Source: Schistosoma mansoni (taxonomy: Eukaryota; Platyhelminthes; Trematoda; Strigeidida; Schistosomatidae). From it: a stretch of 64,000 nt of DNA. Location of the stretch: assembly GCF_000237925.1 (NCBI RefSeq), contig NC_031502.1, positions 35,083,299 through 35,147,298 on the forward strand, given 5' to 3'. Made by a program: the position numbers and the translations under genes. The notes below the pieces were generated by a model, which ran no database searches, had not been told where the DNA came from, and saw only the letters and a program-made list of their open reading frames with translations. Position 1 is the stretch's first letter. The number at the start of each line of letters is the position of its first letter. This document shows positions 1 through 12,990 of this stretch, one piece after another.

Positions 1-1
1 T

Positions 2-448
2 ACGAACGTCAAGACAGTCCTACTGTATGGAGCTGAAACGTGGAGAACTACTACGACCATCATCAGGAGGGTACAAGTATTTATAAACAGTTGTCTACGC
101 AAAATACCTTACATCCATTGGCCGGATACTATCAGCAACAGCGTTTTATGGGAGAGGACAAACCAGCTTCCAGCTGAAGAGGAAATTAGGAAAAGACATT
201 GGAAGTGGATAGGACATACACTGAGGAAATCACCAAACTGCATCAAGAGGCAATCCCTAACTTGGAATCCGGGAGGGAAGCGAAAAAGAGGAAGGCCAAA
301 GAACACATTACGTCGGGAAATAGAAGCAGATATGAAAAGGATGAATAGAAACTGGAAAGAACTGGAAAGGAAGGCTCAGGACAGGGTTGGATGGAGAATG
401 CTGGTGTGCGGCCTATGCTCCTCGATGAGGGGTAACAGGCGTAAGTAA
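2..448 (+). mobile_element. RTE-like non-LTR retrotransposon, 3' end of reverse transcriptase
   Basis: An uninterrupted frame runs from base 2 to the TAA at 446-448. Its translation has the hallmarks of the C-terminal end of RTE/SR2-like reverse transcriptases: LLYGAETWR near the start, then NSCLRKI, then [11 protein letters not shown], then a basic stretch [14 protein letters not shown] and a tryptophan-containing end. The stop is followed at once by short TAAG/TAAT repeats, as expected for an RTE 3' tail. The element is cut by the window edge, so its 5' part is unseen. The frame is intact, so this may be one of the younger copies here. Confidence 0.8.
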
Positions 449-1474
449 GTAATAATAGGGTAGTCTCCCACGTACTTTTAAAGATATTCCTATCAATTTA
501 TCCATCAAGCGATTTTATGAATAACATCTTTCTTTTTTCCAACTTGTCAAACTGTTTGAAATTTTCGATGCGTAATTTACCTTTTAAAATATTAAATACT
601 TGTAATGTACTTTGATGTTTCATTTCTAAAGATACATAGTAAATGCATCGGCATTTTAGTACCATAAATCCTTTTATCAGTTAACCAAAATTGTTTTTTG
701 GCAACAACTTAGTTCTAGTTATTTCTACCCCTTTTTAGCTTTATTCGCCTTGCTGAAAATACCCTCGTGTAATATCCATCTAACTGTTTCACGTACTGCT
801 GAAATCTGGTTACTGAAACACCCTGATATAAACTACAACTTTGAACAAAAGAATTTACTGAATACATTACAATGTCACTTGTTACCAATTTTCATGAGTA
901 AATAATCTACTTGTTCCAATTCGAATTCTCCTCTTGGAATGGCTAGAGCGAAGGAACTTGCCAACCTCTATTATTTCAATGTAGTCAATGGTAGATGTCT
1001 CAGGTGGATATGAGTTATTTTCATGTTTATTTTATATCCTTTTTCTTATTCGTCTATTTGAAGGGCATACTTTCCTTTTAATTATCCTTTTGAATAGAAA
1101 AATAACATCCAGATAATTTACATCATGAGCTTTGTGAAGTTTATGAGTATTTTATTGTCTTTTATTAATGTATTGTCTTTTCAAACAAATTCCATCTTTT
1201 GGGGTTTAGCTGCTTTGTTACATCTAATGAATCAATTGTTATACTCGATAGGAAATGATAATTTAGGCTGTTATAACATCATACTTGGAGATTTAAGCTT
1301 TAGTTTACTAAGCGTATGAACAATTGTTGGACAATACTTTCCTCAATATCATGCCATGAATCAGAAATGTTCTGTTAGATATTTTCGATCGGTTTGATTT
1401 ACAAGCTTTACATTGAACTTCTAGTCTAGAAACGTAAAGATTACATGTTATCAATAAAAATTTCTTTAGAATAC

Positions 1475-1477
<3 letters not shown>

Positions 1478-1516
<39 letters not shown>
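1478..1516. repeat. (TA)n microsatellite
   Basis: A pure alternating TA tract of 39 bases. It lies 3' of the minus-strand helicase stop codon. Apparent open frames through it encode only Tyr-Ile repeats and are not genes. Confidence 0.95.
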
Positions 1517-1518
<2 letters not shown>

Positions 1519-1649
1519 CTTGTAGTTGTTTTTATCAAAAAAAATTTACATTATAATATTCTCAATTCAAAAGAAATGAGAAAACAAGAGATAGGAAATG
1601 AGAAAACAAGAGATAGTGTGTGTTTGTCAAAATATGTCAAAATATGCAT

Positions 1650-1654
<5 letters not shown>

Positions 1655-1684
<30 letters not shown>
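1655..1684. repeat. (AT)n microsatellite in the helicase 3' UTR region
   Basis: A pure AT tract of 30 bases beginning about 10 bases 3' of the helicase stop codon, so probably transcribed within its 3' UTR. Confidence 0.95.
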
Positions 1685-1686
<2 letters not shown>

Positions 1687-1694
1687 TCCGTTTA

Positions 1695-4600
1695 TTATTC
1701 ATATTTTCCATGGTTTCTGAATGGTTTTCCACGTTTAGAAGTTTTACTCTTATTCTTATTACTATTATTGCGACTTTTCTTCTTTGTGTCAGAAACATTT
1801 CTACGTTTTTTCTGCTTGCTAGTGCTAATTGATATGAAATCATTTTCATTTGTTTGTCCTCCAGGAACAGTTGACATTGCATTCATAATTTCGGAAATTT
1901 CTTGCTTTTTAGAGGCAGGTGCTTCAGATGCCCAAGATGTTCGTTTTAAACCAGGCTTAGTAGCTATGTCATTGATATTGGGTGTAGGCAAATCATCAAC
2001 AGCTGTGAATATGGTAACACCTTTAGATTTTACACGTTTTCGCATTGACTCCACTGCCTGTATTCAATAAATAAATAAACGAATGAAAAAATGTACGATG
2101 GACAAGTTAATAAATATTTTATGAAATTAATGTTAGTTTGCATAATACCTATAAACTAACCTGATTCGCTCTAAGAGATGCTTCTTTTACTCCAATATTT
2201 AACTCCTCAATAGCTTTTTCCAACTGCTTATCTACTGAACTATTTGGTTCAACTAATGCAGGAATTCTCTCATGACCAAGACCACCGGCAGATATCAAAT
2301 GTGACTCAATTTCCTTTAAGAAAAACGTAACAGAGTATTGGGTGAGCAATGTTAAAGCACAACCAAGGCGACCAGCTCGAGCAGTTCGTCCAACTCGATG
2401 CATGTAAGTTTTTGCATCTAAGGGAACGTCGTAATTCACCACTAATCCTACTTGCGGAATATCTAAACCACTGGATAAGAAAGAGAAATGCATCAACTTT
2501 TCAGGATGGGTATTCATTTTCAATAGTATGTACAAATAACAAAACAAGCTATTAAGGCTTAAGAACCTTTCAACATCTAATGGATCACTAAACTAATTAT
2601 ATTAACATGTCTATCAGTTATAATTGGGAGAATCGCCATAATAAATGACCTATAACAAGGCTATATACTATGGAAAGATGTTCGAGACAGCTTTTTTAAT
2701 CATGACTGAATAACGTGTAGTTTAGTGTATTCCGTTTGACCCTGGTTGTCCAAAAGGGAAGACAAGATGAATTTTTTGAACCTGCAACACAAGAGTTGAA
2801 AGTTAGATGTTTTAACCGCCTAAGTTATTGCAGTAGTCTGTAGTAACAAGATACTAATTCAAATGTTTAACCAACTAACAAAACACTAAAGAAGAGTATG
2901 CATAAGTAAAAGAAAGTTAGTGATATCAGCTAATAAAATTATGTTTAACACTACAAACAGAACAGCTATATATCTCTTGTTAGTGAACTACTCAAGGGCA
3001 AGTCTTTACGTCTTAATAGGAATCAACAACTGTACGTGACTGTAACCAACTAAGTTGTAGATGGTGAGCATCGGTCAGTTGAATCAGAAACCGACCACAT
3101 TACAACACGACTTAAGTTGAAAAATGGTAGCTTTCATTAGCCAAGTCCGCTATTGACAATATCCTTGACAGAAAATACGGAGGTGCCGAATGCGATGAAG
3201 CTGTTAAACAAAATGAGCTATATTGTGATTTCAATGCAAACTGATGATTTACAAACAATAATTTATGCTTCACAGTATACACTAACTTGAACATAAATGA
3301 TGTAGATAAGACAATTGTAGTTACGCATCGTTTAATCATATGATGCGTAGTAATTTGAAGTGACAGATGAAAAAGTAGGTGTAAAATGAACCGAACAAGC
3401 TAGAAAACAGAAATAGGGACTGAAAGTAACAACCGCAATCTATTGCGATGACCATCCAATGCCACTGGTGACAATTACTACCTTATTCTCCACCAGTGAC
3501 GATTTTCTCACTAATACTTCAGGAACATCTCGAAGTAAATTAATGGTGAGTTGGCTATCATAGTTAGGTTGGAGGAGTTCAGTGAAGAATGGTCTAACTA
3601 GTGGGCTTTGATTGATGAGTCATATACTAGCATCGAAGAGCTGCCCAGCTCTCCCTGGTTTCCAACGGTGCCCAAATTGAACTCAATCTGTGACAAATAC
3701 AATCTACAGATTAAACCAATCTCCACAAAATGGCTTCAACTAAAAGCGATATTACTAATAAAGACGAACAAAACTCATGTCATCTTGAATGACTGTTAGA
3801 TTAGCTTTCAAAACAATCCTTTAAGTCTTAGACAACAAAGAAACGCTTACCGGCTTGCCACATCTGTAGCTACGAGAACTGCACCTTGAGTTCGTTTGAA
3901 TTTATGTAGTGCACCTAATCGCTGAGCCTGAGGCATATCTCCATTAAGTGCTATGACAGGTTGACGAAGAAATTGACGCAACAACAGATTCAGTCTATTA
4001 CTGGCTACACGAGTTCGCGTGAACACAATCACAGAGGTTGACATAAATGATCTGTGCCAAATGTTTTAAGAAAAACTTAGTTAACTAACAATATTATAAT
4101 AATTTGAAATTACTTACCTATAAAATATACATGGTAAAAAAGAGAAAGATAATTCGTTTTGATATCCCGATTAGTCAACATTTAAAAACAAGCAAACATA
4201 GAACAAAATTGTATTCATAGGATCTCAAATAAAACATTGCTAGTAATAATTGATTCTGTTAAAATATATGTGAATTTAATGTGGATACATTGAATAGAAT
4301 TTTTTGAACTAGTTAGTGGTAAGGTAATGAAACTAGTTTGATCAGATGTATGGTCTAAATAACTACAAACAAACCAATTAACTGTATGACGTTTGAAAGA
4401 TATGCACGACAATATTATCAATCAAAAAAATATCGAACACGAATTTTTTTACGAAATCATTTACTAGGTACAAATTCGTGTACTTGGCTTCCAGAAATAT
4501 GCAGACATCACAACGTCGGTCTATAATAGGCTTAATCAGCAGTTCTTTATTTTCACCATAACTGCTGGTTTATTAACCAATTGCCACGAAAAGCACTAAG

Positions 4601-7600
4601 AACCTTGTAGTGACCTAGTAGTTAAAGCATTTGACTTTCGTGTGTTAGGTTGCAGGTTTGAACTGCATTCCACCTACTTTCGTTCGAGTAATCAGGTAAT
4701 ACTACCAGTCCGTAAACAATGTGACGTGAAGCCAAGTACAAAAACCTGTACTTAATAAATGATTTACAACAGGCAGATTAAAAACTATGGTTGAAGTATA
4801 CTTGTTACGTGATGATGGTGAACAAGGTTGTACTGAATTTTTTTGGTCAAAATGAACAGTAAATACTACTTCAAACTCCAAAAAACAGTGGTCACATTTT
4901 AAACAATTGAGCATGTAAAGCGAAAGAAAGGTGCAATTAGCAAATTATTGAAATAGGTAACTTTAACAGTGGGACAAATAGTACAAAAGCTGTCACAAAT
5001 GTGTATAGATTTAACTTGAGAGCTACTGAATAGCTGTTTCGCATTCAACTCCATCCACTTTGGTTTGACAGCCAAAAAGTGGTAACACTAGGCCTAACAC
5101 ATTGTGTTGATGACTTCGTGGACCTTCAGCATTTAACAATCCAGTCGTACAATACACAACGTAGTATCCAGGGTAGTGGGAACAAGGAGAGAGCTACGTT
5201 TGTTCAAAATGCTCCTGCTGATTAGGATTTACAACTTTATTAATCAAATCATCTACATAATTTAATTATTTACATCAAAATACAGACTCTTAGATGGCAT
5301 CTGTTTTCAAAATCTTTGCAATACACGTATATTTATTGCTGCGCAACGTATCAATTCTTTAAAGGTCGTCGATGTCATACTTATACCAGGGGTGGTATAA
5401 ACTGAGGGAAGTTAAATGTGTCTTATTTCAAAACTTCGGCAGTTAATAACTCGCCAAGGTTAAAAAAGGCACTCAGTTTGCTCATTATGACATTAAATTG
5501 CGTTAATAAATAAAAAGTACCGGGTTGTAAATGACAGACATGTCTAACCCATCGATTTATTTGTGAGATAAACGTCTACTGCAATATGTAGTCACTGAGT
5601 TCCAAATTAAACTAACTATGTATAATATTTGATTATAAAAATTTACACAACCGCTTTTAAAAGACAATTATATGGTATTAAGTATGATACTGGTGGTGCG
5701 GTACAACTTAAATATCTTAGGAACTTACTGATTAGCACAGTCTAAATTTTCCGTTGAAGTAGATTGAAGCTTGATCAGATCTAAACCAGGAACTTGAATT
5801 TCAGGACAGAGTGCGACACGAAGAAAATAGACTAAGTATGAGTCTATTTCACATTGAGGTACCAAATGGACATACTGACGTAAGTTAGTTAAACTTTGGA
5901 ATTTACTTTTACGTGTAGACACACGAACTGGGTCAAGAATCGAAGCTCTCTGCAGCTTCCCAACCTATAAATTAGTGTTTTAAAAATTTTTAATGTCAGT
6001 AAATATAATATTCAAAATCCTCTTACTCAATGACATTTTGTAAGCGATTCCCGGTAAGAATGGAAGCGAATCATAAAAGTCTAGATATATTTCCAACCTT
6101 GTGATTTTCAGTCTACTAAATAAGTCAGTACTAAACAAAGAATATTGACATTGGCCTTGTTCAGTAACATGTCAACTGTTGACGTAAAAAATCTCTGATA
6201 ATATTATACTACGAAACTATCCTGAAGGAAATGAACAACAAAAGAAACTTTATTTGTTACAGTAAAGCTGTATAAGCAAAATATTGGTCAGAAGTAATCG
6301 AAAATCTAGGCTCTGAATAAAATCACATACAAAGACAAGAAGTATGAACATACTCATCTGTTCGTCAATCTATGATTTATATTAGTTCTCCAAGTAATTT
6401 CAGATTGTAAAGACCACTAAAATTAAATAGGTCCATTCTCGACAGGATAAGTATACACCCACCAAAAACGGATTTACGGAAAATTTATTTAACTTTGAAC
6501 ATAGAAAACAATCAGGAATCATCGCTGGGTCACAGATGGTGTAAGTTTATGAAGCCCAGGAAAAATTGGAAGTTCTACTAACCACTAACCCGCATGAATT
6601 CGTAAGATCCCAAAATAAATTAAGTGGGTAACAGAAGGATAGACTGATATGGAAGTGAGTTTGTTGCAACAAATATTCACATTACTTACTAATCATAAGT
6701 AGTACAGCGCGGTACACAAAAATCCGACAAATGAATGGTGGATTTAGTGTTGATGGGATTGATAAAGAGATTTAACAATTACAACTGCTGGTACCATTAC
6801 ATTAATATATTGCTTTTCTTCTGCTTGGCATTCTTTCACTGTGTTGGTATAACGGTAATTGAGATCAACACACGTTTTTTAGGATTCTTAGTTGCTTTTC
6901 TAAGCTGAATTTAGCGATTGTACATAGTAAGGCAATGACAATGTAGCTAATATATTGAATTACAAAGAGGTACAGCGCTTATAACGTTGCACTTACAATT
7001 TTAGAAACGAAACTCAATATACGTTAAGAATACAAAACAAACCTTATCAGTCATGGTAGCAGAAAACAAAAAGGTTTGACGTTGTGCAGGAACAATACAT
7101 AAGATTTTTTCGATGACAGATTCAAAGTCAACACCAAGCATTCTGTCTGCCTCATCAATGACCAATATTCGTAAATTCGAAAACTTTAACTCATCAAAAC
7201 CTTTGGTCTTCTTTAAGTGGTCAACAAATCGACCAGGTGTAGCTAAAAAAAAGTGAAAATCCAAATATTCTGCCGATAATTTAAACTACCACAATCAGGA
7301 TCAAAACTGTTACATATGTCAAATAGAGATTCATGTTGCAACATAATTGATCAGTCAGTTACAGCCAAATGGGTCGAAAACAAAACCAATCATCAAAATG
7401 TGAAAGAAAACAAGGTCTCAGAACCAATGACAGTAGTCTTATTTTATCAGGTTTAATGGCATCACAGTTTAGACATCAGATTAAGATGTCCGATTTCAAC
7501 GTATATTGTTTCAAGTGTAAGAGTACAGTCTCCTTTTGCTAGTTATTTAAGTTGAAATACAAACAAAATTATTTAGGTCTCGATTCACAACGTTGCCTAA

Positions 7601-8433
7601 AGTATGTCTACGACCCATGATATAACATTTCAGGTAAGATGAATCGAAGTAATAGGAGTTCATGTGTACGAATTTCTGCCCCATTTTTGGCTACCAAAAC
7701 ATGTTGTGTCTAATAATGTTGAATTTTCCCTTCGCAAATGAATTTTCAATCACAATCTAATGATGAAATAATTTTTTATATTCAAACTACTTGAAACAAA
7801 AGAACGAAGCAAAGTATCCACAAAGGTCTAGTAATAAAGCCTCTGCTGTATTGTATATAGATGGGTGATATGTATAGTTTAAAAAGGATAAAAACAACAA
7901 AATGGAAAATTAACCCAACAAAACGTATGAAATTACCAATCACAACATGGGGAGGTGATACTTTCATTAAATCAGACTGCTGAGTAATAGGGACACCACC
8001 CACCAATAGAGCTGTAGACAAACCGATGGTTTTTCCAAGTGCATGAAACTGAGTCTGAACTTGAGCTGCTAATTCGCGAGTAGGAACCAATATAAGTGCG
8101 AAGAATGGATGAGCATCTCGCAATAGTTTCTAAACTAACCAACAGTGATTGACCAAAAACAACACACCTGAATTATAGGCAAGGCATAAGCACCAGTTTT
8201 CCCAGAACCCGTTTCAGCTAGAGCAACCAAATTTCTGCCTAGATATTAAACGTTATTATACTGAATGGATGAAGAGACCTTCCAAAGCTGGTGGAATAGA
8301 CAGAACCTGAATTGCGGTTGGCTCTTTCCATTGCAAGTTATGACATGCTTTTTGAAGCTCATCACCGATGCCCTGGCTTTATAAATGATAACGTATAACT
8401 TACCAATTGGGAAAAAGTCTTTTTGTCTTCCAT
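1695..8433 (-). CDS. DDX47: DEAD-box ATP-dependent RNA helicase, DDX47/Rrp3 type
   Basis: Nine exons on the minus strand join in frame: 8404-8433, 8279-8372, 8168-8238, 7937-8129, 7043-7242, 5729-5964, 3851-4051, 2161-2470 and 1695-2057. All introns are GT-AG. The product is 565 residues, longer than the roughly 455 of human DDX47 mainly because of a basic Ser/Lys/Asn-rich tail. In order I see a Q-motif region (KTFSQLG, then EPTAIQ), motif I AETGSGKT at residues 49-56, PTREL at 81-85, TPGR at 131-134, DEAD at 159-162, SAT at 190-192, and motif [10 protein letters not shown] at 366-373. The [13 protein letters not shown] join and the DFES segment after DEAD fit DDX47/Rrp3 better than other subfamilies. 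By family this is a nucleolar ATPase acting in 18S rRNA maturation. Start: the first ATG before the Q motif, followed by a 31-nt intron. Introns grow from 31-40 nt at the 5' end to over 1 kb in the middle. Confidence 0.9.
4590..4690 (+). repeat. tRNA-like SINE fragment in helicase intron 7... flank (intron 6)
   Basis: Within intron 6 of the helicase there is a weak tRNA-like pair of boxes: an A-box-like stretch around GACCTAGTAGTTAAAGC and a B-box-like GCAGGTTTGAACTGC about 35 bases later. This resembles the tRNA-derived heads of schistosome SINEs but is diverged and could be chance. Confidence 0.3.
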
Positions 8434-9379
8434 TTGTTATATATCGATTGGATGAACTGAGTTCTGATACAAAAAAATACAGACGTCCGTTGGAGTTTTT
8501 GGGTTTCGTGTTGCTTCAAAATTATAAGATAGTTGAGCAACAATAGGATTGCTAACATATAATATGTAATTCAATACCGTTCTACAAGTGAATAAAAATG
8601 AAAATCGGAATCTGATATTGTATTATCACTAGGTTAGATGGCTTGAATAGTTGGTTTTGTTGTGTCTAAGGAAGGTTAGATTATGAGTAACACCTGGGAA
8701 CTATTTATGGACTGTTATATATATATATATAATTGTATAACTTTCGTAACTAGACTACATATATTTATATTTCTCTTATTATAAGCTTTTATTTGACCTA
8801 TTGGCTATTATTGTAGGTTTTACTATTCTTAAGTTATTCCCAATCTATTAGTTAAAGTCTCTCACACAGCCACTTTTGGCTTGAGCTTGCATGATTATTT
8901 TTCGTTTTATAGTGTGATGCGATCTGATCTGCTTGTGTGTAAACCAGGTATGACTGAAACATACGATTCATACAGTGTAAGGTGAAATTGTGTTTTGGAC
9001 TCAAATGGGCAGGGCTAAGCGAGAAGAACCAATACGGACTCATAGTAGACTATGCTGCTCGTGCTATTCAACTCATCATTGGTTTGGTACATGACTAAAG
9101 TTGTATGAGTCAGTGTTCTGATTGGCGATCTTGTCACGTGATATTTTGATAGGGCTTAGAACGTAACAGGTTTACCCTAAAATTACTATCCAGTTTCCGT
9201 AGATATGGGATGTACTTTGTATTTTCTAAACGCTGAGTTAGTTAACAAAACTGGTAAGAGCCTGTGCCGACACTCACTCTGTGTTGAACTGATAAAAGAA
9301 GCTAAAAAGTTTGTGTATCCAGTTTTGTGTGTTGATGGTGGAGTGACAGGTGCGATCAATCTAAGCAGTACGAAAGCCG
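8434..9379. other. Upstream flank of the helicase gene
   Basis: No supported gene. This is the 5' flank of the helicase, starting one base beyond its ATG. Part of it (about 8680-8870) belongs to a dispersed repeat that recurs at about 24830-24970. A minus-strand TATAAAA with CCAAT-like motifs lies around 8900-9130 and could belong to a decayed LTR; I could not fix its ends. Confidence 0.4.
8680..8870 (-). repeat. Dispersed repeat, copy 1 (partner at about 24830-24970)
   Basis: Read on the minus strand, this stretch shares blocks such as AAAGCTTATAATAAGAG and AGTCCATAAAT, in the same order and spacing, with 24830-24970 on the plus strand. The class of element is unknown. Both copies are AT-rich and non-coding. 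Confidence 0.55.
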
Positions 9380-9890
9380 GAGATACTTAAGTCAATCTGG
9401 GTCATCTTTCGCGCCATCGTTATGTTAGTTTACCTGCAAAAGGCCGGGTTTACGAGGCGTTGATGAGAGTTTTGCCCCGTTTGTAAGACCTACCATCTTT
9501 GGGTTGAGGATGTTTGGCGACTGTGTTCGACCTCCGCCATCTCCTAGGAACTGCCAAAATCCAGTGGCTACACGTTAGTAATGCTGCGGCTCAATGTGTT
9601 CAGGCACAGTAACTACAACTCAACTGGCGTCATTATCTTGAAACACCGATTTCGGCGGCTTGGATACACACTACGTATGTCGTCCTAGCGGCTCTTACAT
9701 CATAGACTAGTTGGCGACACTGGAGTGGGGTGAAAAAGACAGTAACACGATCAGTGTGACTTGGAACCGTTGTGTGAAAGAAAGCTGTGTAGGACTGAAA
9801 TCTGTTAGTCCATCACGACTCCCTGGATGTTGTCCAACAAACAGTGGAACTTAGTGTCTCCAGATGTTATTATACAGCTCAGAATAATAG
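9380..9890 (+). mobile_element. Degenerate RTE-like 3' fragment
   Basis: The nucleotide sequence tracks the intact RTE-like fragment at 28.8-29.4 kb: CAATCTGGGTCATCTTT, then a GTTAGTAATGC block, then the TTGAAACACCGATTTCGG block. Frameshifts and stops break every frame, so this is a dead copy. Confidence 0.7.
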
Positions 9891-10934
9891 CTAGCTAATG
9901 GCGACCCCATTGTAGTTATTGGATTTTTATATAGGTGAGAGGAACTCCTTTAACTAAGTGACTTTCTTGGTTGTATTTTAAATGAACTATTTCTCTTATC
10001 ACATACTGCTCTTGTTCACTTCTATTCGTTTATCTGCTTTTTTCTCTATTACATTACAATATGATTTTTTTACTTGCGTAGTGTTTACTTATTCTGGTAC
10101 TCATTTGTGTACAAAATAAAAATAGGAATCATCGACAACACGTAGTATTCACCAATTTTTATTCACAAAGCTTTTTGAGTTGTTATCTTCGCTTACATAT
10201 AAATCTGAATTAAACGACTATTGGATTTTTGGACATTACAGATGCCTTCGGTTTGTTAGACAGAACTACACTCCAAAACCGTATAAGGAAATGGTGTGTC
10301 TCAAAAGTCCGCCGACCTTTATGAGACGCTTCATTAAAAATATCTCGGGTAGAAGTCAAACAGCAACGTGCTCTATTATCACAGATCTAAAGAGATTGTT
10401 CAGGAAAAGACTACTTGCTGAAATACTAGGAAATACTGCTGATTGCAGCAGGATCGGATAGAATAAATAAAAATGACAAATGATGTTTTGACGGAGATTC
10501 CTGACTAAGAACGACCCCTGGATTCAGATGAAACACACTTCAGGCTAGGGAGATACCTCTCACTTGTTAATTTTTTGTTGAGGGAATCCGAGTGGTCAAA
10601 GTATATACTAGACTGGCATTTAAAAAATGTTTTACATTAGTTACGTCTATTGAAGTGGTTTATGCATTGAAACTAAGTCAGAAAGAAATGACAACAGAAA
10701 GTAATATCCGAAAATTCAACGTGTTACGAAGTGATTCAACTGATGAGGAAACTGTACTTTTATTCAAACTTATTAATTATTATCATTTAGAAAATCTATG
10801 ATAGCAACAGTTGAGACAAGGAATCAATGGTATTTTACAGTGGCTAGCTGAAACGTCTCTTATAAACAAATGATCAACCGACATTAAGGGAATAAGTTAG
10901 ATGACCTAAACCTTGAAGTATATACAATATTGCA

Positions 10935-10975
<41 letters not shown>

Positions 10976-12489
10976 CAGAGGCCAAGACATGTATTATGAT
11001 AAAAGTGGAACACACGACCATTCAAAGTAGTTTTTGTACAATTTGTTTTGGGATCATTACGATTACTAGCCAAATGTTGAGAGCAACCTGGTGATGAAAA
11101 CACTTGGTCTTCAGGGGCCAAAATACATATTCAAACTCCACTTTATATACTTAAGTTTGCGTAACCCAGCATTACCACTAACCTTCACTCTAAAGTTTCC
11201 AAAAACGAAGATAAGAACCCTTACTTGTTTAATGAGTCACGTCAATATTATTTCAAATTTCATATGCGTCTGTTTCGCCCTAGTGTCAAAAATTATGTAG
11301 AGTAACTTACTGACTATCACTCAGTATAAATACCTCTACGAGCGGCCTTTAGTCCCGCACATTCCTTCCTTATATTAAAAGCACGGAGTAGCAGGTGTAA
11401 GATGCTATGTCAATGAGACAGTGAACGTTAACCAACATAAATGCTCGATATGCGGGACCGGAAGTTGCAGTCTCTCTGGTAAAAGTCCTGGAAATGACCA
11501 TTATAAACGACTGCGAACCACTGGCAACATGGCTTATCATCAGTTGCAATAGTGAAGATACATTAATTAGTCAACATTCTATAACTGGAATATAGTACTA
11601 ATTTGCAGGCTCCATTCGCTGATTTTACCCATTTGTTGTAGGTTTAGCTGAGTTTATGCTTACTGTTTACGTAATTATTTCGGCGTTATTGCCTTTTTAC
11701 CTTAATGATTTACCCTATAGTGAAAACGTAACAAACATTGGACTTACCATGAACGGTGACGTACCTTTTAAAGCGCCGCCTGCAGTATCATTTCCAATAC
11801 CTTGAATAAAATGTATAGTTGTTCTTAACGCCTTTGGACAAAATAAAAGAACAAGCAACGATTAATATACTTAGAGAAGGCCAACCGAATTTGTTAATGT
11901 AAAACTGAAAATTTAATCGGTCATTAAACTGTGATTAGCAACTCAATAAGTTGACTGGAATTGTTAGTTTCAGTTTGGAAAGGACAGGAGGCTTAATGAC
12001 CTATGTTAGTACTGGCAATGACGGTCTCTCAGTTGATCCAACTTTATTTTGAAAGAGTCGACAGTTGGAGCCAGTCAATCATCATGCAGGAGTTTTACAA
12101 TTCCAGGAATCAGCTTAGTTAATGTCCTCTAAATCTTTTCTAAAGGCTCACTGTCTATTTTGAAGCAGGAGCTAGCCGCTTTCATGCAGTACACAAGTTT
12201 ATGATGCACGAGTAATGTACACAAATTCAAAAAAGTTTTAGCGTCGACATGGCCAAAGGCCCTACCTACTGACCGTTAAGTTCTAAAACTTTAGGCGGCT
12301 ATTGCACGACAGCATGCAGTAGTCCTTGAGTCTTGGCTGACGATAACTCCTAAGCCATTTTGTGTCTGGACAACGGGTAGCTCGATGTCATTCATCATGT
12401 ATGTACCTGTACCTTGACGACCAATATGCATCACAGTACATTTGGAAGTATTTATCGGCAACTGCCAAGTTTGAGACCATTCATATGAT
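9891..12489. other. Intergenic, mostly unassigned
   Basis: Open frames at 10180-10461 (93 codons) and 10592-10801 (69 codons) have no motif I recognise and no convincing splice context. A (TA)n tract lies at 10937-10972. The last few hundred bases, read on the minus strand, may be diverged 3' sequence of the CR1-like fragment that follows. No RNA gene seen. Confidence 0.4.
10937..10972. repeat. (AT)n microsatellite
   Basis: A pure AT tract of 36 bases in intergenic DNA. Confidence 0.95.
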
Positions 12490-12880
12490 TTCTTCAGGTC
12501 ACTTTAAATCTCTAAGCTATTACCCTTACATTTTATCGCTCTCCATATCTTGACATCGTCAGCATATAGAAAGACGGAGGGTGATAGGAAACAAGGAAGA
12601 TCATCAACATTCAAAAGGAATAACACTGGCCCCAAAACTGCACAATGGGGGACTCTACAAAACACAGTTTCCCAGCTAGATAACTTTGAGTTCACTCGTA
12701 CTCTTTGTTGACGCCCAACTAGGAAGTCTTTTATCCACATTGGTAGATCGCATTCAACCCCAACATTGACTAACCTATATGAGAGCCGGTTGTGAGGAAC
12801 TTTGTCAAAAGTTTTGCTGAAGTCAATGTAGGCTACGTCTATAGGTAACTTTTGGTCTTTAAGAGCGCACTAGCTTTCAC
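12490..12880 (-). mobile_element. CR1-like reverse transcriptase fragment
   Basis: On the minus strand the frame reads QRVRVNSKLSSW, then VLGPVLFLLNVDDLP, then FLYADDVKIW. This is the palm region of a CR1/jockey-clade reverse transcriptase, including the YADD catalytic box. Upstream (toward 12880) a related, broken frame continues with a KVPHNRL-like block. It is a short dead remnant of the same family as the 14.1-18.3 kb element. Confidence 0.75.
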
Positions 12881-12889
12881 GAGCCACTA

Positions 12890-12990
12890 ATAAGTTAGTG
12901 AGACAGGAGCTAGACCACCAGGGAAAATCTGGGAGCATTGGACGGCCGTTTCGTCCTACTCGATATACCGATAGCTTTTCCGATATAATT
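12890..12990 (-). mobile_element. Fragment of hammerhead-bearing repeat
   Basis: Read on the minus strand it contains TAGGACGAAACGG followed by CCAATGCTCCCAGA and GGTGGTCTAGCTCC. These match the second half of the hammerhead repeat at 56656-56901. The CUGANGA half of the core is missing or replaced, so no ribozyme is expected. Confidence 0.55.

Larger units (their letters stand above)
449..1694. other. Non-coding stretch downstream of the helicase gene
   Basis: I see no supported gene here. The sequence is AT-rich, open frames are short, and the one at 1125-1319 has no recognisable domain. It contains one of two (TA)n tracts and lies 3' of the minus-strand helicase, so its right end probably includes that gene's 3' UTR. 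Confidence 0.5.

Noticed and set aside
1576-2070. 164-codon plus-strand frame
   Set aside because: It runs through an AT microsatellite and lies antisense to the last helicase exon.
8714-9173. Apparent LTR with TGTTATA and CGTAACA ends
   Set aside because: The flanking bases do not form a duplication, and the related copy near 24.9 kb continues past the supposed end.
10180-10801. Two unassigned plus-strand frames as host genes
   Set aside because: No motif, no splice context and no sign of conservation.
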